Assembly (NCBI GenBank): GCA_002070095.1
Contig: MWCR01000004.1
Span: 1 to 64,000, forward strand
DNA length: 64,000 bases
Source of the DNA: Parcubacteria group bacterium ADurb.Bin192
Lineage (GTDB): Bacteria; Patescibacteriota; Patescibacteriia; 2-12-FULL-60-25
Direction of reading: 5' to 3'
The notes below the pieces were generated by a model. The model did not search any database. It saw nothing but the letters and a program-made list of their open reading frames with translations, and was not told where the DNA came from. Position numbers and translations under genes: made by a program. Positions within the stretch are counted from its first letter, which is position 1. Each line of letters opens with the position of its first letter. Below, one piece after another: positions 48,969-56,248 of the stretch.

Positions 48969-49624
48969 AAAGCAAGCGTTTAAAAGCCGTCATTTTTGGT
49001 CCGCAGGGCAGTGGTAAAGGCACTCAAGGGACTTTATTGGCCGAAAGATTGAATATTCCCTTGATTGGAGCCGGAGACTTGTTCAGAGCCGAAATGGCTG
49101 AAAATTCAACTTTGGGGCACCTGGTTAATCAATATGTTAATCAAGGGCTTTTGGCTCCGGATGAACTGGTAAACGCGGTTATGGCTCGCTATTTGAAAAA
49201 AGCCGATTTGAGCCGGGGTTTCATTCTGGATGGTTATCCGCGTAATGTTGAACAAGCGACTTATCTTGATCGTTTACTGCCCATTAATTTAGTGATTCAA
49301 TTAAAGATAGATGACGCGGAAGTTGTCCGCCGTTTAAGCGGCCGGTTACAGTGCCCGCACTGTAAAAGCGTTTATCACGAAGTGGAAGCGCCTCCCGTTA
49401 AAAAAGGCATTTGTTCTTTGTGCGGTCAGCCGTTGATCAAGCGAGAGGATGATAAACCGGAAATCATCAAACAGCGCCTAAAAGCCTATCATTATATGAC
49501 TGCTCCGTTGGCCAATTATTATCGCCAAAAAGGGGTTTTGTTGATGATTAACGGAGCACAGCCCATTCCGTATCTGTTTGAAGAAATTATTAAAAAAATT
49601 ACTAAGCTGGGTTTTGTTACATAA
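48965..49624 (+). CDS. adk: Adenylate kinase, zinc-lid type
   Basis: A 219-residue enzyme interconverting ATP, ADP and AMP. The P-loop is FGPQGSGKGTQ, AMP-site GAGDLFRAEM and DGYPRNVEQA. The lid carries two cysteine pairs (CPHC and CSLC) that bind zinc. It overlaps the upstream membrane protein stop by 4 bases and precedes map by 3 bases, the usual secY-adk-map order with one insertion. Confidence 0.96.
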   Translation: MKSKRLKAVIFGPQGSGKGTQGTLLAERLNIPLIGAGDLFRAEMAENSTLGHLVNQYVNQGLLAPDELVNAVMARYLKKADLSRGFILDGYPRNVEQATYLDRLLPINLVIQLKIDDAEVVRRLSGRLQCPHCKSVYHEVEAPPVKKGICSLCGQPLIKREDDKPEIIKQRLKAYHYMTAPLANYYRQKGVLLMINGAQPIPYLFEEIIKKITKLGFVT

Positions 49625-49627
49625 GAT

Positions 49628-50407
49628 ATGATTACCATCAAAAGTCCTGAAGAAATTGAAAAAATGAAAAAGGGTGGAGCATTGTTGTCTAAAACCCTGA
49701 CTAAGCTAATGAGCGCCTGCCGAGCGGGCGTAAAAGCGGATGAGCTGGACGCTCTGGCCATTAAAGAAATCGAACAAGCCGGAGGCCGGCCGTCTTTTTT
49801 GCATTATCAAATATCGGATTATGATCCGCCCTATCCGTCAGCCGTCTGCGTGTCGATTAATGACGAGGTGGTTCATGGCTTAGCTTTGCCCGATAAAAAG
49901 ATTAAGGACGGAGATTTGGTGAGTTTGGATATTGGCATGTGGCACGAGGGTTTGGCTACGGATATGGCGGCCACGGTCTGCGTGGGCAATGTCTCCCCTG
50001 AAGCGCGGGATTTGTCAGGCCATACCAAAGAAGCCTTGAAAAAGGGTCTGTCCGTCATCAAAGAAGGAGCCTGGGTTCACGAGATAGGTCAGGCTATAGA
50101 AATCTATTTGAAGCCTCATAATTATGCAATCATAAAAGATCTTTGCGGTCACGGCGTGGGCCATGCGGTGCACGAAGACCCGCAGATTCCCAATTATCAT
50201 GAGCGCCGTCATAAGCCCATCAAACTGAAGGCCGGCATGTGTTTGGCTATAGAGCCCATGATCACTTTGGGGGACTGGCGCATTAAACAAAAAGACGATG
50301 GTTGGACCTATGTGACGGCTGATGGCTCGCTGGCCGCGCACTGGGAGGTGACGGTCGTGGTAACCAAGAGCGGCTTTGAGTTTATAACACCTTGGCCTGA
50401 AGTGTAA
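49628..50407 (+). CDS. map: Methionine aminopeptidase, type I
   Basis: A 259-residue metalloenzyme removing initiator methionine. Metal ligands are visible in LVSLDIGMWHEGLATDMAATVCVG (two Asp), GHGVGHAVHEDPQIPNY (His), and CLAIEPMIT and HWEVTVVVT (Glu). The length is typical. In many bacteria infA and rpmJ follow; here ruvX does. Confidence 0.96.
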   Translation: MITIKSPEEIEKMKKGGALLSKTLTKLMSACRAGVKADELDALAIKEIEQAGGRPSFLHYQISDYDPPYPSAVCVSINDEVVHGLALPDKKIKDGDLVSLDIGMWHEGLATDMAATVCVGNVSPEARDLSGHTKEALKKGLSVIKEGAWVHEIGQAIEIYLKPHNYAIIKDLCGHGVGHAVHEDPQIPNYHERRHKPIKLKAGMCLAIEPMITLGDWRIKQKDDGWTYVTADGSLAAHWEVTVVVTKSGFEFITPWPEV

Positions 50408-50409
50408 GT

Positions 50410-50817
50410 ATGAGATTACTCGGCATAGACTATGGTTCAAAAAAAATAGGTATTGCCTTGGGCGATACGGAGACGCGTATTGCCAATCCGTGGATGATTA
50501 TGGAGAATCAAGGACATGGAGAGGTGATTAAACAAATCAAGTTGATATGTGAACGCGAAATGGTGGACCGGGTGGTGATAGGCATCCCGCATGTTTTGCG
50601 TGATCAAAGTTTGGAAAATGATCAAATCAGGTCCATTCGCCGTTTTGCCGATGACCTGCGTACCGAAGGTGTGCCCGTGGATGAGGCGGATGAAACTCTG
50701 ACCTCTTCCCAGGCCGAGTATTATTTGCAAGGCAGGGGAGATAAAAGCCGTGATGATGATGTGGCGGCTTCGATTATGTTGCAGGGCTACCTTGAAAAGA
50801 TCGTTAAAAATACATAG
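50410..50817 (+). CDS. ruvX: YqgF/RuvX family resolvase, 16S rRNA processing
   Basis: A 135-residue RNase H-fold protein. LLGIDYGSKKIGIALGDTETRIANP at the start, VIGIPHVLRDQSL, and VDEADETLTSSQAEYYL with DDDVAASIMLQGYL carry the catalytic acidic residues. Family members are described as pre-16S nucleases or Holliday-junction resolvases. It starts 2 bases after map, so it is in the same operon. Confidence 0.93.
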   Translation: MRLLGIDYGSKKIGIALGDTETRIANPWMIMENQGHGEVIKQIKLICEREMVDRVVIGIPHVLRDQSLENDQIRSIRRFADDLRTEGVPVDEADETLTSSQAEYYLQGRGDKSRDDDVAASIMLQGYLEKIVKNT

Positions 50818-50820
50818 CGT

Positions 50821-50940
50821 CAACGTATCGGCGCGTACCTCACGTCCATCGCGTACTTAACGTACATAACGTCCTACGTCGCACGTCCTACGTCCCGCGT
50901 CACGAAACATGTCCCGACACCATGATCGGGATCCCGATCA
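50821..50940. repeat. ACGT-word array and GGGATCCC palindrome
   Basis: From 50821 to about 50905 the DNA is a degenerate array of ACGTCC, TACGTC and GCGTAC words. It is followed by an 18-bp perfect palindrome TGATCGGGATCCCGATCA (50923-50940). No gene is visible in 50818-51247. Confidence 0.7.
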
Positions 50941-51235
50941 ATATATATTTGATTATTGTATCGGGATAGCACGTAGCATGTAACAAATGGACCCAGCATA
51001 TCGAGTCAAAATCAACATTGTCATTCCCAGCTAAGCAGCTGATAGGCTAAATAAACTAAATAATTAAATCGGTCCCGATACTCGCAAAAAATTATACACT
51101 CGAGGTGCCCACCATCGCCTTAGCGTAGGTGGGATCGGGATCCCGAATCTCAGCATCGGGAGAATCCACCTTGAATTACTTAACTATCAATTACGAAATC
51201 ATCAATGGGACAATGTTTAAAATAAAATTAACTTC
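50941..51235. repeat. Gene-free stretch with GGGATCCCGA repeats and hairpins
   Basis: Contains an ATGTAGC-family fragment (about 50970-50985), a TGTCATTCC word (51019-51027) matching the tip of the GIY-YIG inverted repeats, a CCCACC/GGTGGG hairpin with a CGCCTTAGCG core (51108-51133), and another TCGGGATCCCGA palindrome (51135-51146). No coding signal is seen on either strand. Confidence 0.6.
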
Positions 51236-51241
51236 TATTTT
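51236..51241 (+). promoter_or_regulatory. TATTTT box 6 bases before the recO GTG
   Basis: A -10-like TATTTT followed by six bases and the GTG start; no SD is present. Confidence 0.4.
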
Positions 51242-51247
51242 TAGCTT

Positions 51248-52018
51248 GTGCATTATTTACGTGATGAAGTCATTGTTTTAAGAAAAATACCTTATCGCGA
51301 ATTTGACCGTCGTTATATTATGTATGGCCGGCAAAATGGATTATTGATAGCTGTGGCCCGTGGAGCCATGAAGCCCGGAGCCAAGCAAGCTGGTCAACTG
51401 GAGCCTTTGACCATGGCGCAAGTCATGATCGCCAAAGGCCGAAATTTTGATCACCTGGCCGTAGCCTCGCACAGCCGTCCAAGACAGTCGTTGACCAAAC
51501 TCGGGGCTCTAACGGCCGCCGGGGCTTTAGCGGATTTGTATTTAAAATTGATCCGTCCCGGCGTGGCGGATGAACGCTTGTTTTTGTTGTGGGAAGAATA
51601 TCTTGAATGCTTGTCGGGACTGCCGGATGAGCCTACATCATTGCGGGCTGAATTGTTATTTGCGGCCGCCAGTTTAAGGCTGATGGATGCTTTGGGCTAT
51701 GGTCCGGCCTTAAGAAACTGCGCCTTGTGCCGTCAGCCGCCCGGCCCAACGGACGCTTGGTATGCTCCGGGCATTAATGGCTTGGTGTGTGCCGATTGTT
51801 TATCGCGCTACAGAGAAGCTGTTATGATGGCCAAGGCCCACAGCTTAACTCTAATGCGTTTTATGCGCGAAGCGAGTTTGGCTGATGTTTCGCGTATTGG
51901 TATGACGGTTGAAGTGGCTGTTAATACCATAAAAATTATCCAAGAAGTTTGGCAGCATGCCCCCTTGGATAAACGTCCGCACGGTCTCGAGACTATAGCC
52001 AAATTTATGGCGGTCTAG
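51248..52018 (+). CDS. recO: DNA repair protein RecO
   Basis: A 256-residue recombination mediator that helps RecR and RecF load RecA. The N-terminal OB-fold begins with DEVIVLRKIPYREFDRRYIMYGRQNGL. A C-terminal zinc module has CALC and CADC pairs. The start is GTG at 51248, where the family N-terminus begins. It is followed by the left inverted repeat of the GIY-YIG unit. Confidence 0.92.
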   Translation: MHYLRDEVIVLRKIPYREFDRRYIMYGRQNGLLIAVARGAMKPGAKQAGQLEPLTMAQVMIAKGRNFDHLAVASHSRPRQSLTKLGALTAAGALADLYLKLIRPGVADERLFLLWEEYLECLSGLPDEPTSLRAELLFAAASLRLMDALGYGPALRNCALCRQPPGPTDAWYAPGINGLVCADCLSRYREAVMMAKAHSLTLMRFMREASLADVSRIGMTVEVAVNTIKIIQEVWQHAPLDKRPHGLETIAKFMAV

Positions 52019-52024
52019 CTCCTT

Positions 52025-52051
52025 TGTCATTCCTGCGTAGGCAGGAATCCA
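52025..52051 (+). repeat. Left inverted repeat of GIY-YIG unit
   Basis: 27 bases, identical in reverse complement to 52398-52424. It is internally palindromic (CCTGC-GTAG-GCAGG within ATTCC/GGAAT), so each copy folds into its own hairpin. The following bases also match partly (CCAGTAAAAT against CCAATATAAT). Confidence 0.9.
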
Positions 52052-52072
52052 GTAAAATAAAAACATCTCCTT

Positions 52073-52366
52073 ATGTATAAACAAAAAGAATATTTTGTCT
52101 ATATATTAACTTCAAAATACAATGGCACTTTGTACATTGGTGTGACCAGTAATTTGAAAAAACGTGTTTTTGAACATAAAAACAAACTAGTGAAAGGTTT
52201 CACGGAAAAGTATGATGTTCATCAACTTGTTTACTATGAACAGGTATCGGATGTATATTCTGCGCTTACTCGTGAAAAACAGTTCAAGGCCTGGAAAAGA
52301 GATTGGAAGATTAGAATAATCAATGAACTTAACCCTAAGTGGAAAGATTTGTATGATGATTTATAG
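52073..52366 (+). CDS. GIY-YIG nuclease (UPF0213/UvrC-N type)
   Basis: A 97-residue single-domain nuclease. FVYILTSKYNGTLYIGVTSNLKKRVFEHK contains the two tyrosine strands (VYI and YIG) and the catalytic arginine. The metal-binding glutamate is in LTREKQFKAW. The active site therefore looks complete. It has no recognisable DNA-recognition domain. It is enclosed by 27-bp inverted repeats 21 bases before the start and 31 bases after the stop, as in a minimal mobile element. The cellular role is unknown. Confidence 0.93.
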   Translation: MYKQKEYFVYILTSKYNGTLYIGVTSNLKKRVFEHKNKLVKGFTEKYDVHQLVYYEQVSDVYSALTREKQFKAWKRDWKIRIINELNPKWKDLYDDL

Positions 52367-52397
52367 GGTTTGCGATTTGATGAATGATTTATTATAT

Positions 52398-52424
52398 TGG
52401 ATTCCTGCCTACGCAGGAATGACA
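52398..52424 (-). repeat. Right inverted repeat of GIY-YIG unit
   Basis: Exact reverse complement of 52025-52051. The unit from one outer edge to the other is 400 bases. Confidence 0.9.
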
Positions 52425-52454
52425 GGGAAAGGTACAAGAATTATATTTTGTCTG

Positions 52455-52483
52455 TTGACTTTTGTGATTAATGCGATTAAATT
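52455..52483 (+). promoter_or_regulatory. Promoter of asnS, 8 bases from ATG
   Basis: TTGACT (52455-52460), 17-base spacer, TAAATT (52478-52483), eight bases to the ATG at 52492, with no SD. Confidence 0.65.
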
Positions 52484-52491
52484 GAATCATT

Positions 52492-53784
52492 ATGTATCAC
52501 TTAATTTCAGAGTTTTCCGGCCTGGTTGGTCAGACCGCGACTATCCGGGGCTGGGCTTACAATGTCCGCTGTTCGGGTAAGATAGCTTTTTTGCAAATCA
52601 GAGATGGGTCCGGTTTTGTGCAGGCGGTGGTGGTGCAAAATCAAGTGGATGAGATTACCTGGCAAAAAGCCTTGGAAGTAACACTGGAATCGTCCGTCAA
52701 AATTACAGGCATGGTCACCAAGCATCCCAAACATGATGATGTTTATGAACTGCAGGTGACGGCTTTGGAGTTGGTACAAAAATCCGAAGACTATCCCATT
52801 GGCAAAAAGGAGCATGGCCCTGACTTTTTGTTGGACAATCGTCACCTATGGTTGCGCGCGCCTTCGCAATGGGCTATCCAACGCGTCAGGAATCAGATTA
52901 TTCTGGCCACGTATGATTTTTTCAAGGACAACGGTTTTATCAAAATCGACTCGCCGATTTTAACACCCAATGCCTGCGAGGGCACGACCGAATTATTTGA
53001 AATCGATTATTTTGAGGAACGCAAAGCTTATCTTTCCCAGTCCGGTCAATTGTATCTGGAAGCAGCCATTTCCTCGGTGGGCCGTTGTTTTGATTTTGGT
53101 CCGGTATTCAGAGCTGAAAAATCCAAAACCAGACGTCACCTGACCGAATTCTGGATGATGGACGCGGAAGCGGCTTTTGTGGAACATGAAGAGAACCTGC
53201 GGATCCAAGAAAATTTGGTGGCTTTTATTGTTAAAAGAGTTTTGGAAACTTGCCAAGCTGAATTAAAAATTCTGGAAAGAGATGCCGAACCTCTGAAAAA
53301 AGTCGTGACTCCATTTTATCGTTTGACGCATGCCGAGGCTATTAAGATTTTGCGGGACAAGGGGAGTGATATCGGTGATATGGATGATTTGGGCGCGGAT
53401 GATGAAACCATATTAACCCAAATGTACGATAAGCCGATTTTTATCGAAAAATATCCCACGGCCGTTAAAGCTTTTTACATGAAGCGCGATCCCGCAGATC
53501 CGTCCCGCGTTTTAAACGCTGATATGCTGGCGCCGGAAGGTTATGGTGAAATTATCGGAGGCTCTCAACGTGAAGATGATTATGATGCCTTGCTGGCCAG
53601 GATCAGGGAGCATAACTTGTCGGAAAAAGATTTTTATTGGTATTTGGATTTACGTAAATACGGCTCGGTGCCTCATTCGGGCTTTGGTTATGGCTTGGAA
53701 CGCTTAGTAGCCTGGATCTGCGGTCTCCACCATGTGCGCGAAACCATACCCTTCCCCAGGCTGATGAACCGGCTGGAGCCTTAG
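52492..53784 (+). CDS. asnS: Asparaginyl-tRNA synthetase
   Basis: A 430-residue class IIb synthetase. The N-terminal OB-fold anticodon domain (TIRGWAYNVRCSGKIAFLQIRDGSGFVQAVV) is followed by a catalytic domain with motif 2 FDFGPVFRAEKSKTRRHLTEFWMMDAE and motif 3 GFGYGLERLVAWICG. HLTEFWMMDAE and IIGGSQRE favour AsnRS over AspRS, and a separate aspS occurs at 56249. The length is normal. A terminator follows. Confidence 0.95.
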   Translation: MYHLISEFSGLVGQTATIRGWAYNVRCSGKIAFLQIRDGSGFVQAVVVQNQVDEITWQKALEVTLESSVKITGMVTKHPKHDDVYELQVTALELVQKSEDYPIGKKEHGPDFLLDNRHLWLRAPSQWAIQRVRNQIILATYDFFKDNGFIKIDSPILTPNACEGTTELFEIDYFEERKAYLSQSGQLYLEAAISSVGRCFDFGPVFRAEKSKTRRHLTEFWMMDAEAAFVEHEENLRIQENLVAFIVKRVLETCQAELKILERDAEPLKKVVTPFYRLTHAEAIKILRDKGSDIGDMDDLGADDETILTQMYDKPIFIEKYPTAVKAFYMKRDPADPSRVLNADMLAPEGYGEIIGGSQREDDYDALLARIREHNLSEKDFYWYLDLRKYGSVPHSGFGYGLERLVAWICGLHHVRETIPFPRLMNRLEP

Positions 53785-53807
53785 AATCAGGATTGACTTT
53801 TTTTATT

Positions 53808-53836
53808 CTGCCTGCTCTAATGCGGGCAGTTCTTTT
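53808..53836 (+). terminator. Terminator of asnS
   Basis: CTGCCTGC/GCGGGCAG stem with a TCTAAT loop, then TTCTTTTT. Confidence 0.75.
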
Positions 53837-53875
53837 TAGCTTGGCTTAGAGGATTTCCACCGGATTGGAGGATCC

Positions 53876-54697
53876 ATGTTCAGACGGATGATGTTGGGTA
53901 CAAGCCACAAGCGCCTTCAGCCGGCCGGCAGGCAACACGCTCTGGGAGCGGAGCCGGTTGAAACGGCGTCCGCGGCCAAGCCGGTTTTGATGCCGCCCAA
54001 GCCGTATCTGCGCAGGCCCGATCAGCGGCTGATGGTGGCGGTAGTGGATCGCGTCTGTGGACGCAGTCACTACTCGAAGCAGATCGAGCGCTTTGATCGA
54101 GTGCTCAAAACCTATGCTTCAGAGAAGGAGGGGTACTATGATCATCATGTGTTGGAAGAACATCTTCGCGGTGAATTCAAGCGGTATCTGGAAGAATTGA
54201 TGCAGTTCAGGTCGGCGCGCGCAGAGTCCAGCATCAAGAACAAGAACAAGCGTTTGAGTTTGCCCTATCTTTCCACGAGTAAGCGCTTGCTCATAGCCGA
54301 AAAGATTGCTCAACTGGAAGAGCAACTGGCCCAGCACCGGGCCCAGATTGAGTTCCAGGTCAAGTATGGACTTGAAGTGTGGGTCGAACACCACATCATG
54401 CTCTTGATCAAGCAGATCGAGGATCATATTGTGTTCTTGGCTACGGCCGCGGCCCCGGTCAACCGCTCGCATCCTCAAGGGTATGCCATCCGTAAATGCA
54501 TCTTGAGCCGCAAGCGCCGTTACACCTTTCTGATCGTGGATCAGACGTACGGTGTCAAGGTGAAGAGCATGATGACTTCGCGTAACTTCAACCGTTGGTG
54601 CCGGACGCGCTTTACGCGCAAGGAGCTGGCCAAGCGTAATGAAAAGCGGGATCGCGAAGCCCGTGATTACCGCAACCTGCCGGCCCAATGCCGGTAG
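53876..54697 (+). CDS. Basic SD-led protein of unknown function
   Basis: A 273-residue, strongly basic, soluble protein. A helical region rich in Glu/Gln/Leu lies near residues 140-170 (LIAEKIAQLEEQLAQHRAQIEF, probably coiled coil). The C-terminus is Arg/Lys-rich (RNFNRWCRTRFTRKELAKRNEKRDREARDYR). It might bind nucleic acid. No known family is recognised. It begins behind a strong GGAGG and ends at its own terminator. Like other SD-led genes here, its codon choice looks more G+C-rich than the core genes. Confidence 0.7.
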   Translation: MFRRMMLGTSHKRLQPAGRQHALGAEPVETASAAKPVLMPPKPYLRRPDQRLMVAVVDRVCGRSHYSKQIERFDRVLKTYASEKEGYYDHHVLEEHLRGEFKRYLEELMQFRSARAESSIKNKNKRLSLPYLSTSKRLLIAEKIAQLEEQLAQHRAQIEFQVKYGLEVWVEHHIMLLIKQIEDHIVFLATAAAPVNRSHPQGYAIRKCILSRKRRYTFLIVDQTYGVKVKSMMTSRNFNRWCRTRFTRKELAKRNEKRDREARDYRNLPAQCR

Positions 54698-54707
54698 CTA
54701 CGTCGTC

Positions 54708-54746
54708 AGTCCGGGCACGCGCCTAGCGTGAACGGGCTTTTTTTTA
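54708..54746 (+). terminator. Intrinsic terminator
   Basis: CACGC/GCGTG stem with outer CCG/CGG pairs, then nine T residues. Confidence 0.8.
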
Positions 54747-54761
54747 TTTCGCTAAATGGGC

Positions 54762-54767
54762 TATGAT
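54762..54767 (+). promoter_or_regulatory. TATGAT box 6 bases before ATG
   Basis: TATGAT followed by six bases and the ATG at 54774, which decides the start against the ATG at 54756, upstream of the box. Confidence 0.5.
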
Positions 54768-54773
54768 ATAGCT

Positions 54774-55829
54774 ATGGGCAAGAAGCAGAAGCCGAACAAA
54801 ATTGAGTGGCGGTTGTATCTGGGGCTGGCCGTGGTCATAGCCGTGGTTTTGGGCGTTTTTTTGGTGGCCCTGACAGCTTATGATGGCCGGGAAACTACGT
54901 TGTCAGACATGGAGAGTGCCGTGGAAGAGACGGCCGGCACTCCTGAAAAACCGGCTGTTCATCTGTTGGTCGCGAGCGGGTCCGAAGCCTATATTTTGAA
55001 CGCGCGGGATTTGGCCAAACGTGCCCTTGTCTGGCCGGAAGATGTCGCTCTTTTGGGCGAGCCGTTGTCGCAGATATCGGGCGTGGACTGTGCTACCGGT
55101 CAGCCGAGCTGGCTGAATCCGGGTTTTGTACAGGCTTCCTCTTCGATGTTTCGATCTCCTGACGGCCGGCGAGAGGCGCGGTTAAATACTGAAAAGCGTT
55201 CCGCGGGAAATTCGGTGTTAATCCAGTACGGCAACAGTGTGAACAGTCTGGTCTTGAGATTAAGGGACGGCAGGAGAATCATTGATCCTCGGATTTTAGG
55301 CTGGTTGAACAAAGATGAAATCCTTTTGGCCGGTAAATCCACTTCGACTCTGACGGTTTATTCATTGAACTTGAGCGGTGATGTGTCTCGCTGGTCATAT
55401 TTGCCCCCGGATACCATGTCGGTTGGTTTGCATGAGGGTAAAGTTTATTATGTGCGGCCGGTCGGAGCCTCGGATGTTGAACCATCGACCGGCGGTTCAT
55501 CCGTGTGGAGGGCATATAAAGACAAGCCTCATGAACGTCTTTTGACCGACCAAGATCACATGATAGAGCAGGTTTTTTTCTGGGAGCGGGGTTTGGTTTT
55601 TGCGGCCGAGCAAGATGAATTGTTTATTTTTTCGGCAGATAATTCAAAACCAGCGGGTCAGGGAAGGCTATTGCTGTCTATCGGACAGGAAGGGTGGCTG
55701 GTGAACCGCGAAGGCGGTTTATATTTGTTGGATCATGACGGTCAGCAGACATCTTTAGGCTTATCCGAAGAATGTTCTGTTTTTAATCTGCCAAAAATTG
55801 TTTTGGACAAAGAAGTGAAAAGTCAGTAA
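54774..55829 (+). CDS. Single-pass membrane protein with beta-rich extracellular domain
   Basis: A 351-residue protein. A basic N-terminus is followed by one transmembrane helix (about residues 13-37) and a long outer region with several SVLIQYGNSV, ILLAGKSTSTLTVYSLNLSGDVSRW and GLHEGKVYYVRP units that look like propeller blades, although no repeat family is certain. It may be a surface sensor or scaffold. A second small membrane protein follows after 9 bases. Confidence 0.7.
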   Translation: MGKKQKPNKIEWRLYLGLAVVIAVVLGVFLVALTAYDGRETTLSDMESAVEETAGTPEKPAVHLLVASGSEAYILNARDLAKRALVWPEDVALLGEPLSQISGVDCATGQPSWLNPGFVQASSSMFRSPDGRREARLNTEKRSAGNSVLIQYGNSVNSLVLRLRDGRRIIDPRILGWLNKDEILLAGKSTSTLTVYSLNLSGDVSRWSYLPPDTMSVGLHEGKVYYVRPVGASDVEPSTGGSSVWRAYKDKPHERLLTDQDHMIEQVFFWERGLVFAAEQDELFIFSADNSKPAGQGRLLLSIGQEGWLVNREGGLYLLDHDGQQTSLGLSEECSVFNLPKIVLDKEVKSQ

Positions 55830-55832
55830 AAT
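55827..55832 (+). promoter_or_regulatory. TAAAAT box 6 bases before ATG
   Basis: TAAAAT overlaps the TAA stop of the upstream gene and precedes the ATG at 55839 by six bases. Read-through from upstream is equally possible. Confidence 0.35.
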
Positions 55833-55838
55833 AATGTC

Positions 55839-56183
55839 ATGGATAAACCGTTTAAAGTTAATCAGACGTTTTGGCTGATCATGGGCATTGTGGCCGTTAT
55901 TATGATTGTGCTTTTGGCCTATGCCTTGTCAGTGTCCAAGCCTTCAGTGGAACCAGATGTGATTCCGGCCGCTATTAAGCCGGCGGTTTTTAATCCGCAG
56001 GCCGGTTTAGGGGAGGAAGGTGCGGAGTGCGGGGGAGAAATGAATCTGCCTTGCCGGCCGGGGTTGGCTTGTTTGGGCGCCGCCACGGAGCAAGACACGG
56101 GTATTTGTACCAAAGTCACGGATAAAGATCCGGGCAGGATAGAACCTCCCGAAGAATTAAGATCGCAGACGCCCGGAACATAA
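55839..56183 (+). CDS. Small membrane-anchored protein with cysteine motif
   Basis: A 114-residue protein. One transmembrane helix spans about residues 10-32 (WLIMGIVAVIMIVLLAYALSV), followed by a short outer domain with four cysteines (GAECGGEMNLPCRPGLACLG ... GICTKV), probably two disulfides. This small Cys pattern is reminiscent of EGF/dickkopf-like knots. Function unknown. It probably shares a transcript with the preceding surface protein. Confidence 0.68.
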   Translation: MDKPFKVNQTFWLIMGIVAVIMIVLLAYALSVSKPSVEPDVIPAAIKPAVFNPQAGLGEEGAECGGEMNLPCRPGLACLGAATEQDTGICTKVTDKDPGRIEPPEELRSQTPGT

Positions 56184-56210
56184 ATTTTTAGCATCAAATA
56201 CGCCTAAGAT

Positions 56211-56239
56211 TAGACAAATTATTACCTGGCGGGTAATCT
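56211..56239 (+). promoter_or_regulatory. Promoter of aspS, 9 bases from ATG
   Basis: TAGACA (56211-56216), 17-base spacer, TAATCT (56234-56239), nine bases to the ATG at 56249, with no SD. Confidence 0.6.
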
Positions 56240-56248
56240 GTTTTTATT

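Noticed and set aside
53793-53821. TTGACT-N17-TCTAAT as a promoter for the gene at 53876
   Set aside because: The TCTAAT is the loop of the asnS terminator hairpin, so the match is probably incidental. It was left out of the feature list although it could still be used.
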